A stretch of DNA of 64,000 nt from Planctomycetota bacterium (GCA_027493525.1 JAOSKN010000001.1:2356001-2420000); one strand, 5' to 3'; counted from the stretch's first letter, positions 25,503 through 34,536 are shown. Numbers and translations: made by a program. Notes: generated by a model not told the origin, from the letters alone.

Positions 25503-27169
25503 GCCGGCACCGCCTTGCCGCGGCCCGAACGCAAGGCGTCGATGCGCCGGAGCGCCTCGTCCTTGCCCAGCAGCGCGAGCGTGTCGTGGATCGGCGGGGA
25601 GACCGGCACGCCGGCCAGCGCCACGCGCAGCGGCTGCGCGACGGCGCCGAACTTCGCGCCCTTCGATTCGGCGTAGGCGTTCAGCGCCTGCTCCAGCGCG
25701 GCGGGGCTCCAGTCGGACGCCGCGCCGAGCAGCGCGCGGGCGGCCTCCAGGTGCGCCCAGCCGTCGTTCTTCTCGAGAAACTTCGCGACGGCCTTCGAGT
25801 CGTAGCTCTTCGGCGGCTCGAAGAAGAGCCGGACGTTCTCGGCCAGGCCCAGCAGCGTGCGGCTGCGCTCCTGCTCCAGGGCGAGGACGCGCTTGAGCCA
25901 ACCGTCAACGATTACATTTTCAAGAGGATTCGAGTCTGTGCCGGATGTGTCAGTACGAAAGATTGAGGGTTCCATTTCTGCCTTCGCAAGGGCCTCATCA
26001 AAGCGCACCTGCTTGTCGGCTTCACTTTCGCCTTCTATGTGAGGAAGTGTAAAGATTGCGTAGGTGCCCTTTCTCAACGGGTATCCTGCGTTCACTAAAA
26101 AAGGGAAAACGCGTTCAAGCAACTCGTCCACCGGCAACTTCTTCAGGTACTCGCCGTTCATCCATTCCAACTTGGTGCCGGGGAGGGACTCGTGAAGCCA
26201 CCCGACGCGCTCGGCCTCGCCGGCGTCCTCGGCCAAGTCGCGCTTGCGGGCGAGGGCGAACTGCGCGGGCGCGTGCTTGATCCGCTCCAGGTCGAAGGCC
26301 GCGGTCATCTCGTCTTTCGACATCAGTTCGCGGTCGTCGCCGGGGGACCAGCCCAGCAGGGCCAGGAAGTTGAAGAGCGCCTCGGGAAGGATGCCGGCGT
26401 CGCGGTAGAGCGTGACGGCGACGGGGTCGCGGCGCTTGCTGATCTTCTGCGCCTTGTCGTTGTGGATCATGGGCAGATGCGCGAAGACCGGCAGCGGCGC
26501 GCCGAGCGCCTCGAAGAGGTTGATCTGCTTGGGCGTGTTGGCCAGGTGGTCCTCGCCGCGGATGACGTGCGAGATCTGCATGTCGATGTCGTCGACGACG
26601 GTGGCGAAGTTGTAGGTGGGCGTGCCGTCGCCGCGCAGGATGACGTAATCGTCGAGCATCTCCGCGGGGCGGCGGTACTCGCCCCAGACCGCGTCGCGGA
26701 AGACGACCTCCTTCGGCTCGCCGGGATGGAATTTGAAGTAGAGCGCCGGGTTCGGGTCGGCGGCGGCCTCGGCGCGGTCCTCGTCCCACTTGCCGGCCTT
26801 CTTGAGCTTCTCGATCTTCCAGGCCGGCAGCTCCTTGGGGGCCTCTTTCTTGGCCCAGTAGGCGCGCCCGGCGTCCTCGAGCTGCTTAGCGACGGCCTTG
26901 TAGCGCTCGAAGCGCTGCCCCTGGAAGTACGGGCCGTACGCGCCGCCCTTCTCCGGGCCCTCGTCCCATTCCAGACCCATCCACTTCAGGCCGTCGAGGA
27001 TCACCTGCACGGCCTCGTCGTGATGGCGCTTGATGTCGGTGTCGTCGATGCGCAGCACGAAGACGCCGCCGAGCTTGCGCGCGAAGAAGTAGTTGAAGAT
27101 CGCCGTGCGGATCCCGCCGACATGGAGATAGCCGGTGGGGCTGGGCGCGAAGCGGACGCGGACGGACAT
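25499..27169 (-). CDS. gltX: glutamyl-tRNA synthetase
   Basis: 556 aa class I aminoacyl-tRNA synthetase that charges tRNA-Glu. The HIGH-type motif is in RFAPSPTGYLHVGGIRTAIF (residues 5-24) and the KMSKS-type motif is KISKR in AQKISKRRDPVAV near 245. The start is the ATG at 27169, directly before the conserved opening. It is longer than the usual 470-500 aa: between VFPFLVNAGYPL and DGWLKRVLALEQER there is an extra stretch (about 370-420, nt 25915-26110) that is clearly AT-richer than the rest of the gene. The anticodon-binding C-terminus looks complete. The downstream gene overlaps it by 4 bp. Confidence 0.92.
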   Translation of the reverse strand: MSVRVRFAPSPTGYLHVGGIRTAIFNYFFARKLGGVFVLRIDDTDIKRHHDEAVQVILDGLKWMGLEWDEGPEKGGAYGPYFQGQRFERYKAVAKQLEDAGRAYWAKKEAPKELPAWKIEKLKKAGKWDEDRAEAAADPNPALYFKFHPGEPKEVVFRDAVWGEYRRPAEMLDDYVILRGDGTPTYNFATVVDDIDMQISHVIRGEDHLANTPKQINLFEALGAPLPVFAHLPMIHNDKAQKISKRRDPVAVTLYRDAGILPEALFNFLALLGWSPGDDRELMSKDEMTAAFDLERIKHAPAQFALARKRDLAEDAGEAERVGWLHESLPGTKLEWMNGEYLKKLPVDELLERVFPFLVNAGYPLRKGTYAIFTLPHIEGESEADKQVRFDEALAKAEMEPSIFRTDTSGTDSNPLENVIVDGWLKRVLALEQERSRTLLGLAENVRLFFEPPKSYDSKAVAKFLEKNDGWAHLEAARALLGAASDWSPAALEQALNAYAESKGAKFGAVAQPLRVALAGVPVSPPIHDTLALLGKDEALRRIDALRSGRGKAVPA

Positions 27170-27191
27170 GTGGGGGCCTTTCGAGATTCGG

Positions 27192-27219
27192 TTCACCGCA
27201 GAGACAGGACGCGGAGAAG
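27192..27219 (+). repeat. ACCACAGAG-type dispersed repeat, copy 3
   Basis: TTCACCGCAGAGACAGG then ACGCGGAGAAG, directly upstream of gltX on its 5' side; a degenerate family member. Confidence 0.55.
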
Positions 27220-27346
27220 AGGTTTGGACTCCTGGGAATCGGGATCCGACGCTCAAACACATCCGATTCGACATTCTCCCGGGAAAGCGTGTGAATTTCC
27301 AGGGTTAGACCAACAGCGCGGAAATTTTTCTAAAATTATCGTGACT

Positions 27347-27390
27347 TATCATAGTGATTATGATTAATAATGATACCTCAAGCAAAGGAG
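27347..27390 (+). promoter_or_regulatory. AT-rich promoter with inverted repeats before the PilB-like gene
   Basis: TATCAT (27347-27352) and ATGATA (27370-27375) form an inverted repeat, with ATCA-TAG-TGAT nested inside the left half. AAAGGAG at 27384-27390 is the ribosome binding site. The following protein has its own DNA-binding domain, so self-binding here is conceivable but unproven. Confidence 0.4.
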
Positions 27391-27396
27391 CCGCCC

Positions 27397-28914
27397 ATGG
27401 CCGCGAAGAAGAAAAGCAAGTCCCCCGCTTCGGAGCAACCCGCCGCCGCCTCTTCCGGCGACGGCCGCGAACTGATCGGCCTCGAGGAGGCCATCGAGTT
27501 GCTCAAGACCACCCGCCCCACCTTTTACCGCTGGCTCAAGACCGGGAAGCTGAAGGGCCTCAAGGCCGGCCGGCAGTGGCGCTTCCACCGCGAGGACCTG
27601 GAGCGCTTCATGCAGGGCGAGGCCCCGCGCGAGACGCTGCCCACCGACATCGGGCCGCTGCTGAAGCAGTTGCGCGAGTACGCCAAGCGCACGGGGCGCG
27701 AAAGCAGCCCCGCCAGCGACGAAGGCAATCTTGCCACGGCGGTGAACCTGATGATTCTCGAGGCGGTCGCCGTACACGCCAGCGACATCCATCTGGAAGG
27801 CACGACGCGCGCGGGTTTCAATGAGGCCATCGGGCGGCTGCGCTTCCGCGTGGACGGGGCCTTGCAGGCGGTGGCGGAGTTCGACCTGCGGCTGCTGAAG
27901 CCGCTGATCGAACGCTGGAAGCGCCTGGCGCACTGCGATCTTAACGTCAACAACCTGCCGCAGGATGGGCGCATCGAACTGAAAGTCAGGGGGCGCACGC
28001 TGGACATTCGCGTCTCGTTCGTGCCAGGCCTCTTCGGCGAGGGGCTGACGGCGCGGCTGCTGGACCCCAGCCAGGTTGCGCTGGACCTGGAGCGGGTCGA
28101 CTTCGCGCCGGCGGACCGGGCCCGGATCGAGCGGCTGCTCAAGCTGCCCTGGGGCATGGTGCTCTGCACCGGGCCGGCGGGCTCGGGCAAGACGACGGTG
28201 CTGTACGCCTGCCTCAAGCGCATCAACAGTCCGGACCGGAAGGTGATCTCCATCGAGAATCCGGTGGAATACCTGATCCCGGGCGTGGTGCAGTTGCAGG
28301 TTCGGGGCCCGCTGACCTTTCCGGTGCTGATGCGTTCCGCGCTGCGCGGCGATCCGAACGTGCTCCTGATCGGGGAACTGCGCGACCAGGAGACCGTCCA
28401 GGTCGCGATGGAAGCGGCGCTGACCGGGCACCTGGTCCTCTCTTCGATGCACACCGACGAGGCGGCCAGCGCCCTGATCCGGCTCTGTGACATCGGCATC
28501 GATCCCTTCGTGATCGCGGAGTCGGTGAAGCTGATCGTGGCGCAGCGGCTGGTCCGCAAACTCTGCGCGGAGTGCAAGCGCAAGGCCGAACCGGCCCCGC
28601 ACCTGCTGGAACAGGCGATGCGCCTCGCGCGGACCGGCGGCCTGAACTGGGGCGAGTTGCCGCCGAACTTCCACGCGCCCGGCGGCTGCAAGGCCTGCAA
28701 TCAGACCGGGTACCGCTACCGCACCGTGATCGCGGAGACCTTGGAAGTGACCGGCAAGATCGCCGGCGCGCTGATGCGCCGCGCGAGCGCCGACGAACTG
28801 CGCATGCTGGCGGTGGGCGAGGGCATGACGACCTTCATCGCCGACGGCATCCGCCGCGCCGCGCTCGGGGAGACGACGCTGGAGGAAGTGCTGCGCCACG
28901 CGCACGCGGAATGA
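27397..28914 (+). CDS. PilB/GspE-type secretion ATPase with N-terminal HTH domain
   Basis: 505 aa from the ATG at 27397. Residues about 30-75 are an excisionase/MerR-like helix-turn-helix (LIGLEEAIELLKTTRPTFYR then WLKTGKLKGLKAGRQWRFHREDLERF). The rest is a type II/IV secretion ATPase: Walker A GPAGSGKTTVLYA near 265, Asp box ISIENPVEYLIPG, His box and Walker B LRGDPNVLLIGELRDQETV then HLVLSSMHTDEA, and a zinc tetracysteine site (CAEC and CKAC). Such ATPases drive pilus assembly or secretion. No pilin, inner-membrane partner or secretin is in the window, so it is an orphan here. The HTH domain is unusual in this family. Confidence 0.85.
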   Translation: MAAKKKSKSPASEQPAAASSGDGRELIGLEEAIELLKTTRPTFYRWLKTGKLKGLKAGRQWRFHREDLERFMQGEAPRETLPTDIGPLLKQLREYAKRTGRESSPASDEGNLATAVNLMILEAVAVHASDIHLEGTTRAGFNEAIGRLRFRVDGALQAVAEFDLRLLKPLIERWKRLAHCDLNVNNLPQDGRIELKVRGRTLDIRVSFVPGLFGEGLTARLLDPSQVALDLERVDFAPADRARIERLLKLPWGMVLCTGPAGSGKTTVLYACLKRINSPDRKVISIENPVEYLIPGVVQLQVRGPLTFPVLMRSALRGDPNVLLIGELRDQETVQVAMEAALTGHLVLSSMHTDEAASALIRLCDIGIDPFVIAESVKLIVAQRLVRKLCAECKRKAEPAPHLLEQAMRLARTGGLNWGELPPNFHAPGGCKACNQTGYRYRTVIAETLEVTGKIAGALMRRASADELRMLAVGEGMTTFIADGIRRAALGETTLEEVLRHAHAE

Positions 28915-29090
28915 GCCCGCCCCATCGTGGCGCTGGCGGACGGCCTGGGCGAACCCGGCGCGGCCGCCGCCCGGGTAATCTTCCGGCAAAAGTTGTCCGA
29001 ATCGGAAATCAGATTGGGAAGTCTCGCGCTAATCCGGCGCCGAGTGGGAACGTCCTCCGGTAGTATCGCCCTGCGGAGGAGGACGCGCGC
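28915..29090 (+). other. intergenic region before propeller gene
   Basis: 176 bp. A TAGTAT hexamer at about 29061 may be a -10 box, and GGAGGAGG at 29075-29082 is a strong SD sequence for the GTG start that follows. Nothing else recognised. Confidence 0.3.
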
Positions 29091-30467
29091 GTGGCCATTC
29101 TTTCCAAGAGGGCAGTCCTGTGGCTGGTGCTGGCCTGCGGCGCGGCCGCGGCCAGCCAGCCGAACAACGCGGAAATTCTCCGCCGCGTGGTCTGGAAGAA
29201 GAGCGTCCTCGAAGCCGACGCGATTCGCGCCGAACAGGGCCTCCTGATCTGCACGGGCTCCGGCGGCCTGACGGTGCTCGAGGCGAAGTCCGGCCGCGAA
29301 GTCCGCCGCTTCGCGCCGCAGCCGAACGCCGCGGGGCGCTACTGCATTCCCGTCCCCGGCGGGCTGGGGCTGCTCTTCTCGGGCGACCACTACGCGAAGC
29401 CGCAGGTTGGCGTGGTCCTCGACGCGCTCACGGGCAAGGAGCGCCTGCGCCTGGAAGCCGGCGAGGGCCGGTTCGGGCGCGTCTGCTGCGACCCGGAGCG
29501 CGGCGAGCTCTACGCGGCCCTGCCCGACGGCGCCAACAAATTGAAACTCACCGCGTACGACGCCAAGGACGGCGCGAAGAAGTGGGAACTGCCGCTCGGA
29601 ACGGGTCTTTACCGCGTTTCCGGCACGGTCGTGTACTACGCCACGCGCGAGGCCCCGCCCGGCGCGGCGGTCCAGGAGCAGAATCTGCTCGGCGAACTCG
29701 TCCGCGCCTTCGACCGCGAGAATAACAAGGTTCTCTGGGAACGCCGGCTGCCCAACGGGCGCAGCGTCTCCGAAATGCAGATCTCGGGCGCGCGCCTGAT
29801 CCTGACCACCCGAGCGCAACTGGCGCGCCGAGAGGATCTGGCCGGCGGAGGCCGCGCGGGCGAGGAAGGCTTGCTGGCCCTCGACCTCGCCGACGGCACG
29901 GAACGCTGGTCGTACTGGCCGGGCGAGGCCGGCCACCTCCATGCGGAACATACGAACGCCGCCGGACAGGCGGTCAACAGCGCGACGGTGCATCGCGGTT
30001 CGATCTCCGCCACGCTCGCCACGGAGGACGAGATCTACGCGGGCGGCTACGGCGTCGTCTTCGGACTCAACGCGGGGGACGGGAAGGAACTCTGGAAACT
30101 GAAGCTCCCCGAGCGCGTCTACGGGTACTCGCCGGAAGTCCGCGCCGCGCTGGAAAAACAGGGCCTCTCCGCGAAGGGCGCCTCGATGCCGGCAGATGTA
30201 TACGCCGTCGCCTTGAAGGACTATACCGTCTACTACAGTTCCCACGACGGGCTGCATGCCTACGACTTGACCGCGCAGCGGGAGCGCTGGCGCTTCGTGC
30301 CGCCCGAAGGCGGCGCGCGGGGCTTCGTGGTGGACGGCGACCGCCTGTACCTCATCGCCGGGCCGCAGCACGACACCATCGACTACGCCCTGGGCATGCG
30401 CGCGCCGGGCAAGCGCCAGGCCGTGAACGTCAGCGTGTATGCGCTCGACGTGAAGGAAGGGAAGTAG
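29091..30467 (+). CDS. secreted PQQ-like beta-propeller protein
   Basis: 458 aa starting with GTG after a strong GGAGGAGG. A short signal peptide (LSKRAVLWLVLACGAAAASQ) is followed by repeated beta-propeller blades with the PQQ-type pattern of an aspartate turn and tryptophan (LDALTGKERLRLEAG, YDAKDGAKKWELPLG, LDLADGTERWSYWPG, LNAGDGKELWKLKLP, YDLTAQRERWRFVPP). No catalytic residues are evident, so it probably binds ligands or proteins in the periplasm rather than acting as a dehydrogenase. It is convergent with the kinase gene and has no operon partner. Confidence 0.8.
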   Translation: MAILSKRAVLWLVLACGAAAASQPNNAEILRRVVWKKSVLEADAIRAEQGLLICTGSGGLTVLEAKSGREVRRFAPQPNAAGRYCIPVPGGLGLLFSGDHYAKPQVGVVLDALTGKERLRLEAGEGRFGRVCCDPERGELYAALPDGANKLKLTAYDAKDGAKKWELPLGTGLYRVSGTVVYYATREAPPGAAVQEQNLLGELVRAFDRENNKVLWERRLPNGRSVSEMQISGARLILTTRAQLARREDLAGGGRAGEEGLLALDLADGTERWSYWPGEAGHLHAEHTNAAGQAVNSATVHRGSISATLATEDEIYAGGYGVVFGLNAGDGKELWKLKLPERVYGYSPEVRAALEKQGLSAKGASMPADVYAVALKDYTVYYSSHDGLHAYDLTAQRERWRFVPPEGGARGFVVDGDRLYLIAGPQHDTIDYALGMRAPGKRQAVNVSVYALDVKEGK

Positions 30468-30514
30468 ACGGCTCAAGCAAGATCGCGGCCTCCAACCTCA
30501 TGAGGTTTTCGCCG

Positions 30515-30544
30515 TTCTCCGTGCCCTCCGTGCTCTGTGGTGAA
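30515..30544 (+). repeat. ACCACAGAG-type dispersed repeat, copy 4
   Basis: TTCTCCGTG, CCCTCCGTG, CTCTGTGGTGAA, in the short space between the convergent propeller and kinase genes. Confidence 0.6.
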
Positions 30545-30546
30545 AA

Positions 30547-31434
30547 TCAGACCAGCGCGAAGTTGCTCGCTTCGGGCGCCGGGGCCTTGCGCTGGAGCGG
30601 CCGGCCGGCCTGAAGCGCGGCGAACTCCTCGCGGACCTCGTCGAGCTTCGGGTATCGGTCGTCCTGCTTCAACGCGAGCATGTGCGCGAGGATCGTGCAG
30701 AAGCCGTTGCTGAGGTTGGTAAGCACGGTCTTGGGGTGCGGGATCCCGCCGCGGGTGTGGAGCAGCATCACGGCGGCGGGGTTCTTGCCCTGGTAGGGCG
30801 GTTGCCCGGTGGCGGCGTAATAGAGCGTGCAGCCCAGGCTGTACTCGTCGGTGCGCCCGTCCACGGCCGAGTTCCCGCGCGCCTGTTCGGGGGCCATGAA
30901 GGTCGGCGTGCCCACGACGGTGTCGGAGCCGCTGACGGAAACCTTGGTCAGGTTCAGGCCCTTGGCCAGGCCCAGGTCGGCGAGCTTGGGCGCGCCGTCG
31001 CGCGCGATCAGGATGTTCTCGGGCTTCACGTCGCGGTGGTGGATCCCCAGCGCGTGCATGTGGGCCAGCGCGTCGGCCAGCGCCAACCCGAGGCGAACGA
31101 CTTCCTTCTCCTTCAGGTGGTGGTGCTGGATCAGCAGTTCCTTCAGGTTCGGCCCTTCCACGTACTCCATCGCCATCCAATAGAAGCCCGCGTCTTCGCC
31201 GGTCCCGCGGGAGGCGACGATGTTGGGGTGCTGGAGCGTGCTGAGCGCCTGGCCTTCGCGCAGGAAGCGCTTGGCGGAGAGCGTGTCGTCCTTCGCATGC
31301 TGCGGGAAGAACTTGAGCGCGACGATCGAACCGTCCGAATCCGCGCGAGCCCTCGCCACCGCGCCGCGCGTGCCGGAGGCGACCAGCTCGAGCAATTCGT
31401 ACGGGCCGATGCGTTGCGGAAAGCCAAGGTCCAT
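30547..31434 (-). CDS. Hanks-type serine/threonine protein kinase
   Basis: 295 aa consisting almost only of the kinase domain. A glycine-loop-like ELVASGTRGAVARA lies near 17-30, the ATP lysine in IVALKFFPQHA, the catalytic loop HHRDVKPENILI near 134-145, DLG instead of DFG in KLADLGLAKG, and APE in PTFMAPEQARG. DLG is common in bacterial Hanks kinases. There is no transmembrane segment or sensor domain, so it is cytoplasmic and probably regulated by binding. No phosphatase is adjacent. The start (MDLGFPQRIGPYEL) is well supported by domain position. Confidence 0.9.
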   Translation of the reverse strand: MDLGFPQRIGPYELLELVASGTRGAVARARADSDGSIVALKFFPQHAKDDTLSAKRFLREGQALSTLQHPNIVASRGTGEDAGFYWMAMEYVEGPNLKELLIQHHHLKEKEVVRLGLALADALAHMHALGIHHRDVKPENILIARDGAPKLADLGLAKGLNLTKVSVSGSDTVVGTPTFMAPEQARGNSAVDGRTDEYSLGCTLYYAATGQPPYQGKNPAAVMLLHTRGGIPHPKTVLTNLSNGFCTILAHMLALKQDDRYPKLDEVREEFAALQAGRPLQRKAPAPEASNFALV

Positions 31435-31727
31435 GGCGCGCGATTCAACCGGGCAGAGAAGACGGTTCCGCGTCCTACACTCAATCTCTTATACCCGTCT
31501 CCGCGGCCATTCGGCCAGTGGGTTGGCTCACGGCCCGGGTCGGGGTCTCGAAAAATGATGCACGGTGCAGGTACGCACGCATGCTTCGCGATCCGAGTTG
31601 AACGGGGCGAATCCTGGCGGCTTAGAACACAAGAGACTGGCGTTCCAGGAGGTTAGGCGTTCAAGTCTGAACCATGGCATACCGGGATCGTGAACATTCC
31701 CATTAATAAGGATCGCACTCGCGCGTG
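31435..31727. other. divergent intergenic region (kinase / ECF sigma)
   Basis: 290 bp holding the promoters of both genes. AAGGA at 31708-31712 may be the SD sequence of the sigma gene but is rather far from its ATG. No palindrome or convincing ECF promoter was recognised. Confidence 0.3.
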
Positions 31728-32318
31728 ATGGATACGCAAGGCACGGCGGAGCCCGGCATGAGCGGCGAGGAAGCCCGCAGTCCGAACGGTCCAGCGGCCG
31801 GCGCCTGGGTGCGCGCGGCCGTGGCGGACTACGAGGGCCCGCTGACGCTCTACGCGGCGCGGTTGGTGGGCAACGTCGAGGCCGCGCGCGACGTGGTGCA
31901 GGAGACGTTCCTGCGCCTGTGCCGGCAGTCGCCGGCCGAGTTGAACGGGCGGACGCGGGAGTGGCTCTTCGCGGTCTGCCGCAACCGCGCCCTGGACGTG
32001 CGCCGGAAGGAGAAACGGATGACGCCGCTGACGGAAACCCAGGCCGAACGCGCGCCGCAAGCCGCATCGCCCGCGCCCCCGGAGGCGCTGGAAAAGCGCG
32101 AGACGACCGCGCGGATGCTCGACCTGTTGCAGGAGCTCCCCGACTCCCAGCAGGAAGTGCTCCGGCTCAAGTTCCAGCACGGCCTCTCCTACAAGGAGAT
32201 CGCGCGCGTGACGGAGCTGAGCGTCAGCCACGTCGGCGTGCTGATCCATACGGGCCTGAAGACGCTGCGCGGCCAGATGATACCCAATGCGGAATTCGGA
32301 ATGCGGAATGCGAAATGA
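31728..32318 (+). CDS. ECF-type RNA polymerase sigma factor
   Basis: 196 aa from the ATG at 31728 (a GTG lies one codon upstream). Region 2 (LTLYAARLVGNVEAARDVVQ, ETFLRLCRQSP, WLFAVCRNRALDVRRKEKR) and region 4 (LPDSQQEVLRLKFQHGLSYK, EIARVTELSVSHVGVLIHTG) are both visible. The last 10 residues (NAEFGMRNAK) are encoded by a heptad repeat at 32289-32316, so the natural C-terminus may have been extended by repeat insertion. The next gene encodes a membrane protein with an anti-sigma-like N-terminus, probably its regulator. Confidence 0.87.
   Translation: MDTQGTAEPGMSGEEARSPNGPAAGAWVRAAVADYEGPLTLYAARLVGNVEAARDVVQETFLRLCRQSPAELNGRTREWLFAVCRNRALDVRRKEKRMTPLTETQAERAPQAASPAPPEALEKRETTARMLDLLQELPDSQQEVLRLKFQHGLSYKEIARVTELSVSHVGVLIHTGLKTLRGQMIPNAEFGMRNAK
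32289..32316 (+). repeat. heptad repeat in the 3' end of the sigma gene
   Basis: Four heptads GCGGAAT, TCGGAAT, GCGGAAT, GCGAAAT end exactly at the sigma-factor stop codon. Same family as 24750-24833 and 48309-48357. Confidence 0.75.
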
Positions 32319-32358
32319 ACGGCGGTCCCGTTCCGCGGGCGTCTCGCCCGCACGTTGA

Positions 32359-32390
32359 TGTGCTCTGTGTGCTCTGTGCTCTGTGGTTTG
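32359..32390 (+). repeat. ACCACAGAG-type dispersed repeat, copy 5
   Basis: Units of TGCTCTGTG repeated three times with a final CTGTGGTTT, between the sigma factor and its membrane partner. Confidence 0.6.
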
Positions 32391-32421
32391 AAACCGTTGG
32401 AAGACCTTAAGGAACCGAACG

Positions 32422-34479
32422 ATGCCGAACCTCATGGACGACCCGAAGCTGACCGCGTACGCGCTGGGCGAGACCGACGCGCTGACCCCTGACGAGCGCG
32501 CGGCGATCGAACGCGAACTGGAATCGAACGCGGCGCTGCGCCGGCACGTGGAGGACCTGCACGCGGCGGCGGGGCGGCTCGAGGCGGAACTCCAGGCCGA
32601 GCCCGCGCCGGGCTTGTCGGACGCGCAGAAGGCGGCGCTGGAGGCCGAGCTGAAGCCGGGCGTGAAGAGCGGCCGCAAGCGGCAGGTGACGCCGCTACCG
32701 GTTGCAAGTCGGTTCGAGCGCCGGTTGGCCGCAGGCGCCGTGGCGGCGCTGCTGCTGGTGGTTGCGGGGTTGGCACTGCCTGTGCTGACGCAGGCGCGGC
32801 GGCAAGCCCGAGCAGTCAAGACGTTCGCTGGAGCTGAAGACATTTACCGCAGAACGGAGTACGATCGCAAGGGCGTGTTGGAGTATTCGAAGACTGCATC
32901 GGTTTACGATGAAATATATGATCCCAGCGAGGCTAATGCACCGAAGGCCGAATATGTATTCGGGGATGATGGTGGAATAAAACTGAATGATGCGTTCATC
33001 TTTCAAGGCTTCCCTTTCGATGGCATTCAACGAACCACCCCCAACACCGAATCCTACGCCTCCGCCAAGCCCAACCCCTTCAAGTCCGTGCGCGGGGCCG
33101 ACGCCGTCTCGACCTTCAGCATCGACGTGGACACCGCCAGCTACGCGAACGTGCGCCGCTACCTCAACGGCGGGCAGCTTCCGCCGCCCGACGCGGTGCG
33201 CCTGGAGGAACTGATCAACTACTTCCCCTACGACTACGCGCCGCCGGCGGCCGGCGACGCGCATCCCTTCGCCGCGCACGTCGAGCTGGCGACCTGCCCG
33301 TGGAACCCGCGCAACCGCCTGGCCAAGGTCGGGCTCAAAGGGCGCGAGATCCCCTGGGAGAACCGCCCGTCGAGCAACCTCGTCTTCCTGCTCGACGTGA
33401 GCGGCAGCATGAACGACCGGAACAAGCTCCCGCTGGTCAAGCAGGCCCTGAAGCTGCTCGTCGAGAAGCTCAGCGAGAACGACCGCGTGGCGATCGCCGT
33501 CTACGCCGGCGCGGCGGGGCTGGTCCTGCCCAGCACGCCCTGCCACCGCAAGGCCGACGTCCTCGACGCGCTGGACAAGCTCCAGGCCGGCGGAAGCACC
33601 AACGGCGGCCAGGGCATCCAGCTCGCCTACGCCACCGCCGCGCAAAACTTCATCAAGGGCGGCGCCAACCGCGTGATCCTCTGCACCGACGGCGACTTCA
33701 ACGTCGGGATCAGCGACAAGGGCAGTCTGATCCGCTTGATCGAGGAACAGGCCAAGGGCGGCGTCTTCCTGAGCGTCCTCGGCTTCGGCATGGGCAACCT
33801 CAAGGACGACATGCTGGAGCAGCTCGCCGACAAGGGCAACGGGAACTACGGCTACGTGGACAGCGAGCGGGAGGCCAAGAAGCTGCTCGTCGAAGAAGCC
33901 GGCGGGACGCTCCTGACCATCGCCAAGGACGTGAAGATCCAGATCGAGTTCAACCCCGCCGTCGTGGACGCCTACCGCCTGTTGGGCTACGAGAACCGCG
34001 TGCTGGCGCGCGAGGACTTCAACGACGACAAGAAGGACGCCGGCGAGATCGGCGCGGGGCATACCGTCACGGCCCTCTACGAGATCGTCCCCAAGGGGCG
34101 CTACGCCGAGTTGGTCGGCGCCGACCCGCTCAAGTACCAGGAAGAAGGCGCGCTCACGTCCGATGCGCACCACGGCGAGATGTTCACGCTGAAGCTCCGC
34201 TACAAGCAGCCCGAGGGCGAGACGAGCACGCTCATGACGCAGGCGGTGACCGATCCGGAACTGGGCTTCGAGAAGGCGAGCAAGGACTTCCGCTTCGCCG
34301 CCGCGGTGGCCTACTTCGGGATGATCCTCCGCGACTCGCCCTACCGCGGCAGCGGGAACTGGGAACTGGCGCGCGAGCTGGCTTCAGAGGCCAAAGGCGA
34401 CGACCCAAAGGGATACCGAAATGAATTCGTTGGGCTGATTGAGAGGGCTTCGGCCTTGGATCCGAAGTCAAATCCTTAA
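32422..34479 (+). CDS. anti-sigma-like / YfbK-type vWA membrane protein
   Basis: 685 aa. Residues 1-75 resemble a cytoplasmic anti-sigma domain (LTAYALGETDALTPDERAAI). A transmembrane helix (LAAGAVAALLLVVAGLALPV) lies near 96-115. The outer part is a YfbK-like protein: an N-terminal vWA-associated domain (VSTFSIDVDTASYANVRRYL), a vWA domain with MIDAS DVSGSMND near 325-332, GGSTNGGQGI and LCTDGDFNVGIS, and the C-terminal DUF3520-type domain (VTALYEIVPKGRY). It probably sequesters the ECF factor encoded 100 bp upstream. The linker coded by 32820-33030 is much AT-richer than its flanks. Confidence 0.85.
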   Translation: MPNLMDDPKLTAYALGETDALTPDERAAIERELESNAALRRHVEDLHAAAGRLEAELQAEPAPGLSDAQKAALEAELKPGVKSGRKRQVTPLPVASRFERRLAAGAVAALLLVVAGLALPVLTQARRQARAVKTFAGAEDIYRRTEYDRKGVLEYSKTASVYDEIYDPSEANAPKAEYVFGDDGGIKLNDAFIFQGFPFDGIQRTTPNTESYASAKPNPFKSVRGADAVSTFSIDVDTASYANVRRYLNGGQLPPPDAVRLEELINYFPYDYAPPAAGDAHPFAAHVELATCPWNPRNRLAKVGLKGREIPWENRPSSNLVFLLDVSGSMNDRNKLPLVKQALKLLVEKLSENDRVAIAVYAGAAGLVLPSTPCHRKADVLDALDKLQAGGSTNGGQGIQLAYATAAQNFIKGGANRVILCTDGDFNVGISDKGSLIRLIEEQAKGGVFLSVLGFGMGNLKDDMLEQLADKGNGNYGYVDSEREAKKLLVEEAGGTLLTIAKDVKIQIEFNPAVVDAYRLLGYENRVLAREDFNDDKKDAGEIGAGHTVTALYEIVPKGRYAELVGADPLKYQEEGALTSDAHHGEMFTLKLRYKQPEGETSTLMTQAVTDPELGFEKASKDFRFAAAVAYFGMILRDSPYRGSGNWELARELASEAKGDDPKGYRNEFVGLIERASALDPKSNP

Positions 34480-34500
34480 TGGACTTACATAATGTTACCC

Positions 34501-34536
34501 TGCGCAACCTCAGTTCCATTGGAATCGAGGTTGCGC
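34501..34536 (+). terminator. long stem-loop after the vWA gene
   Basis: GCGCAACCTC (34502-34511) pairs perfectly with GAGGTTGCGC (34527-34536); the inside can pair further (TTCC-ATT-GGAA). It follows the stop codon by about 20 bp and is trailed by TTGTCTG, a weak T-rich tail. Confidence 0.6.

Noticed and set aside
24837..25901. 354-aa version of the protein downstream of gltX
   Set aside because: The first 133 residues are an out-of-frame reading of gltX; the ATG at 25502 with ATGA overlap is the credible start.
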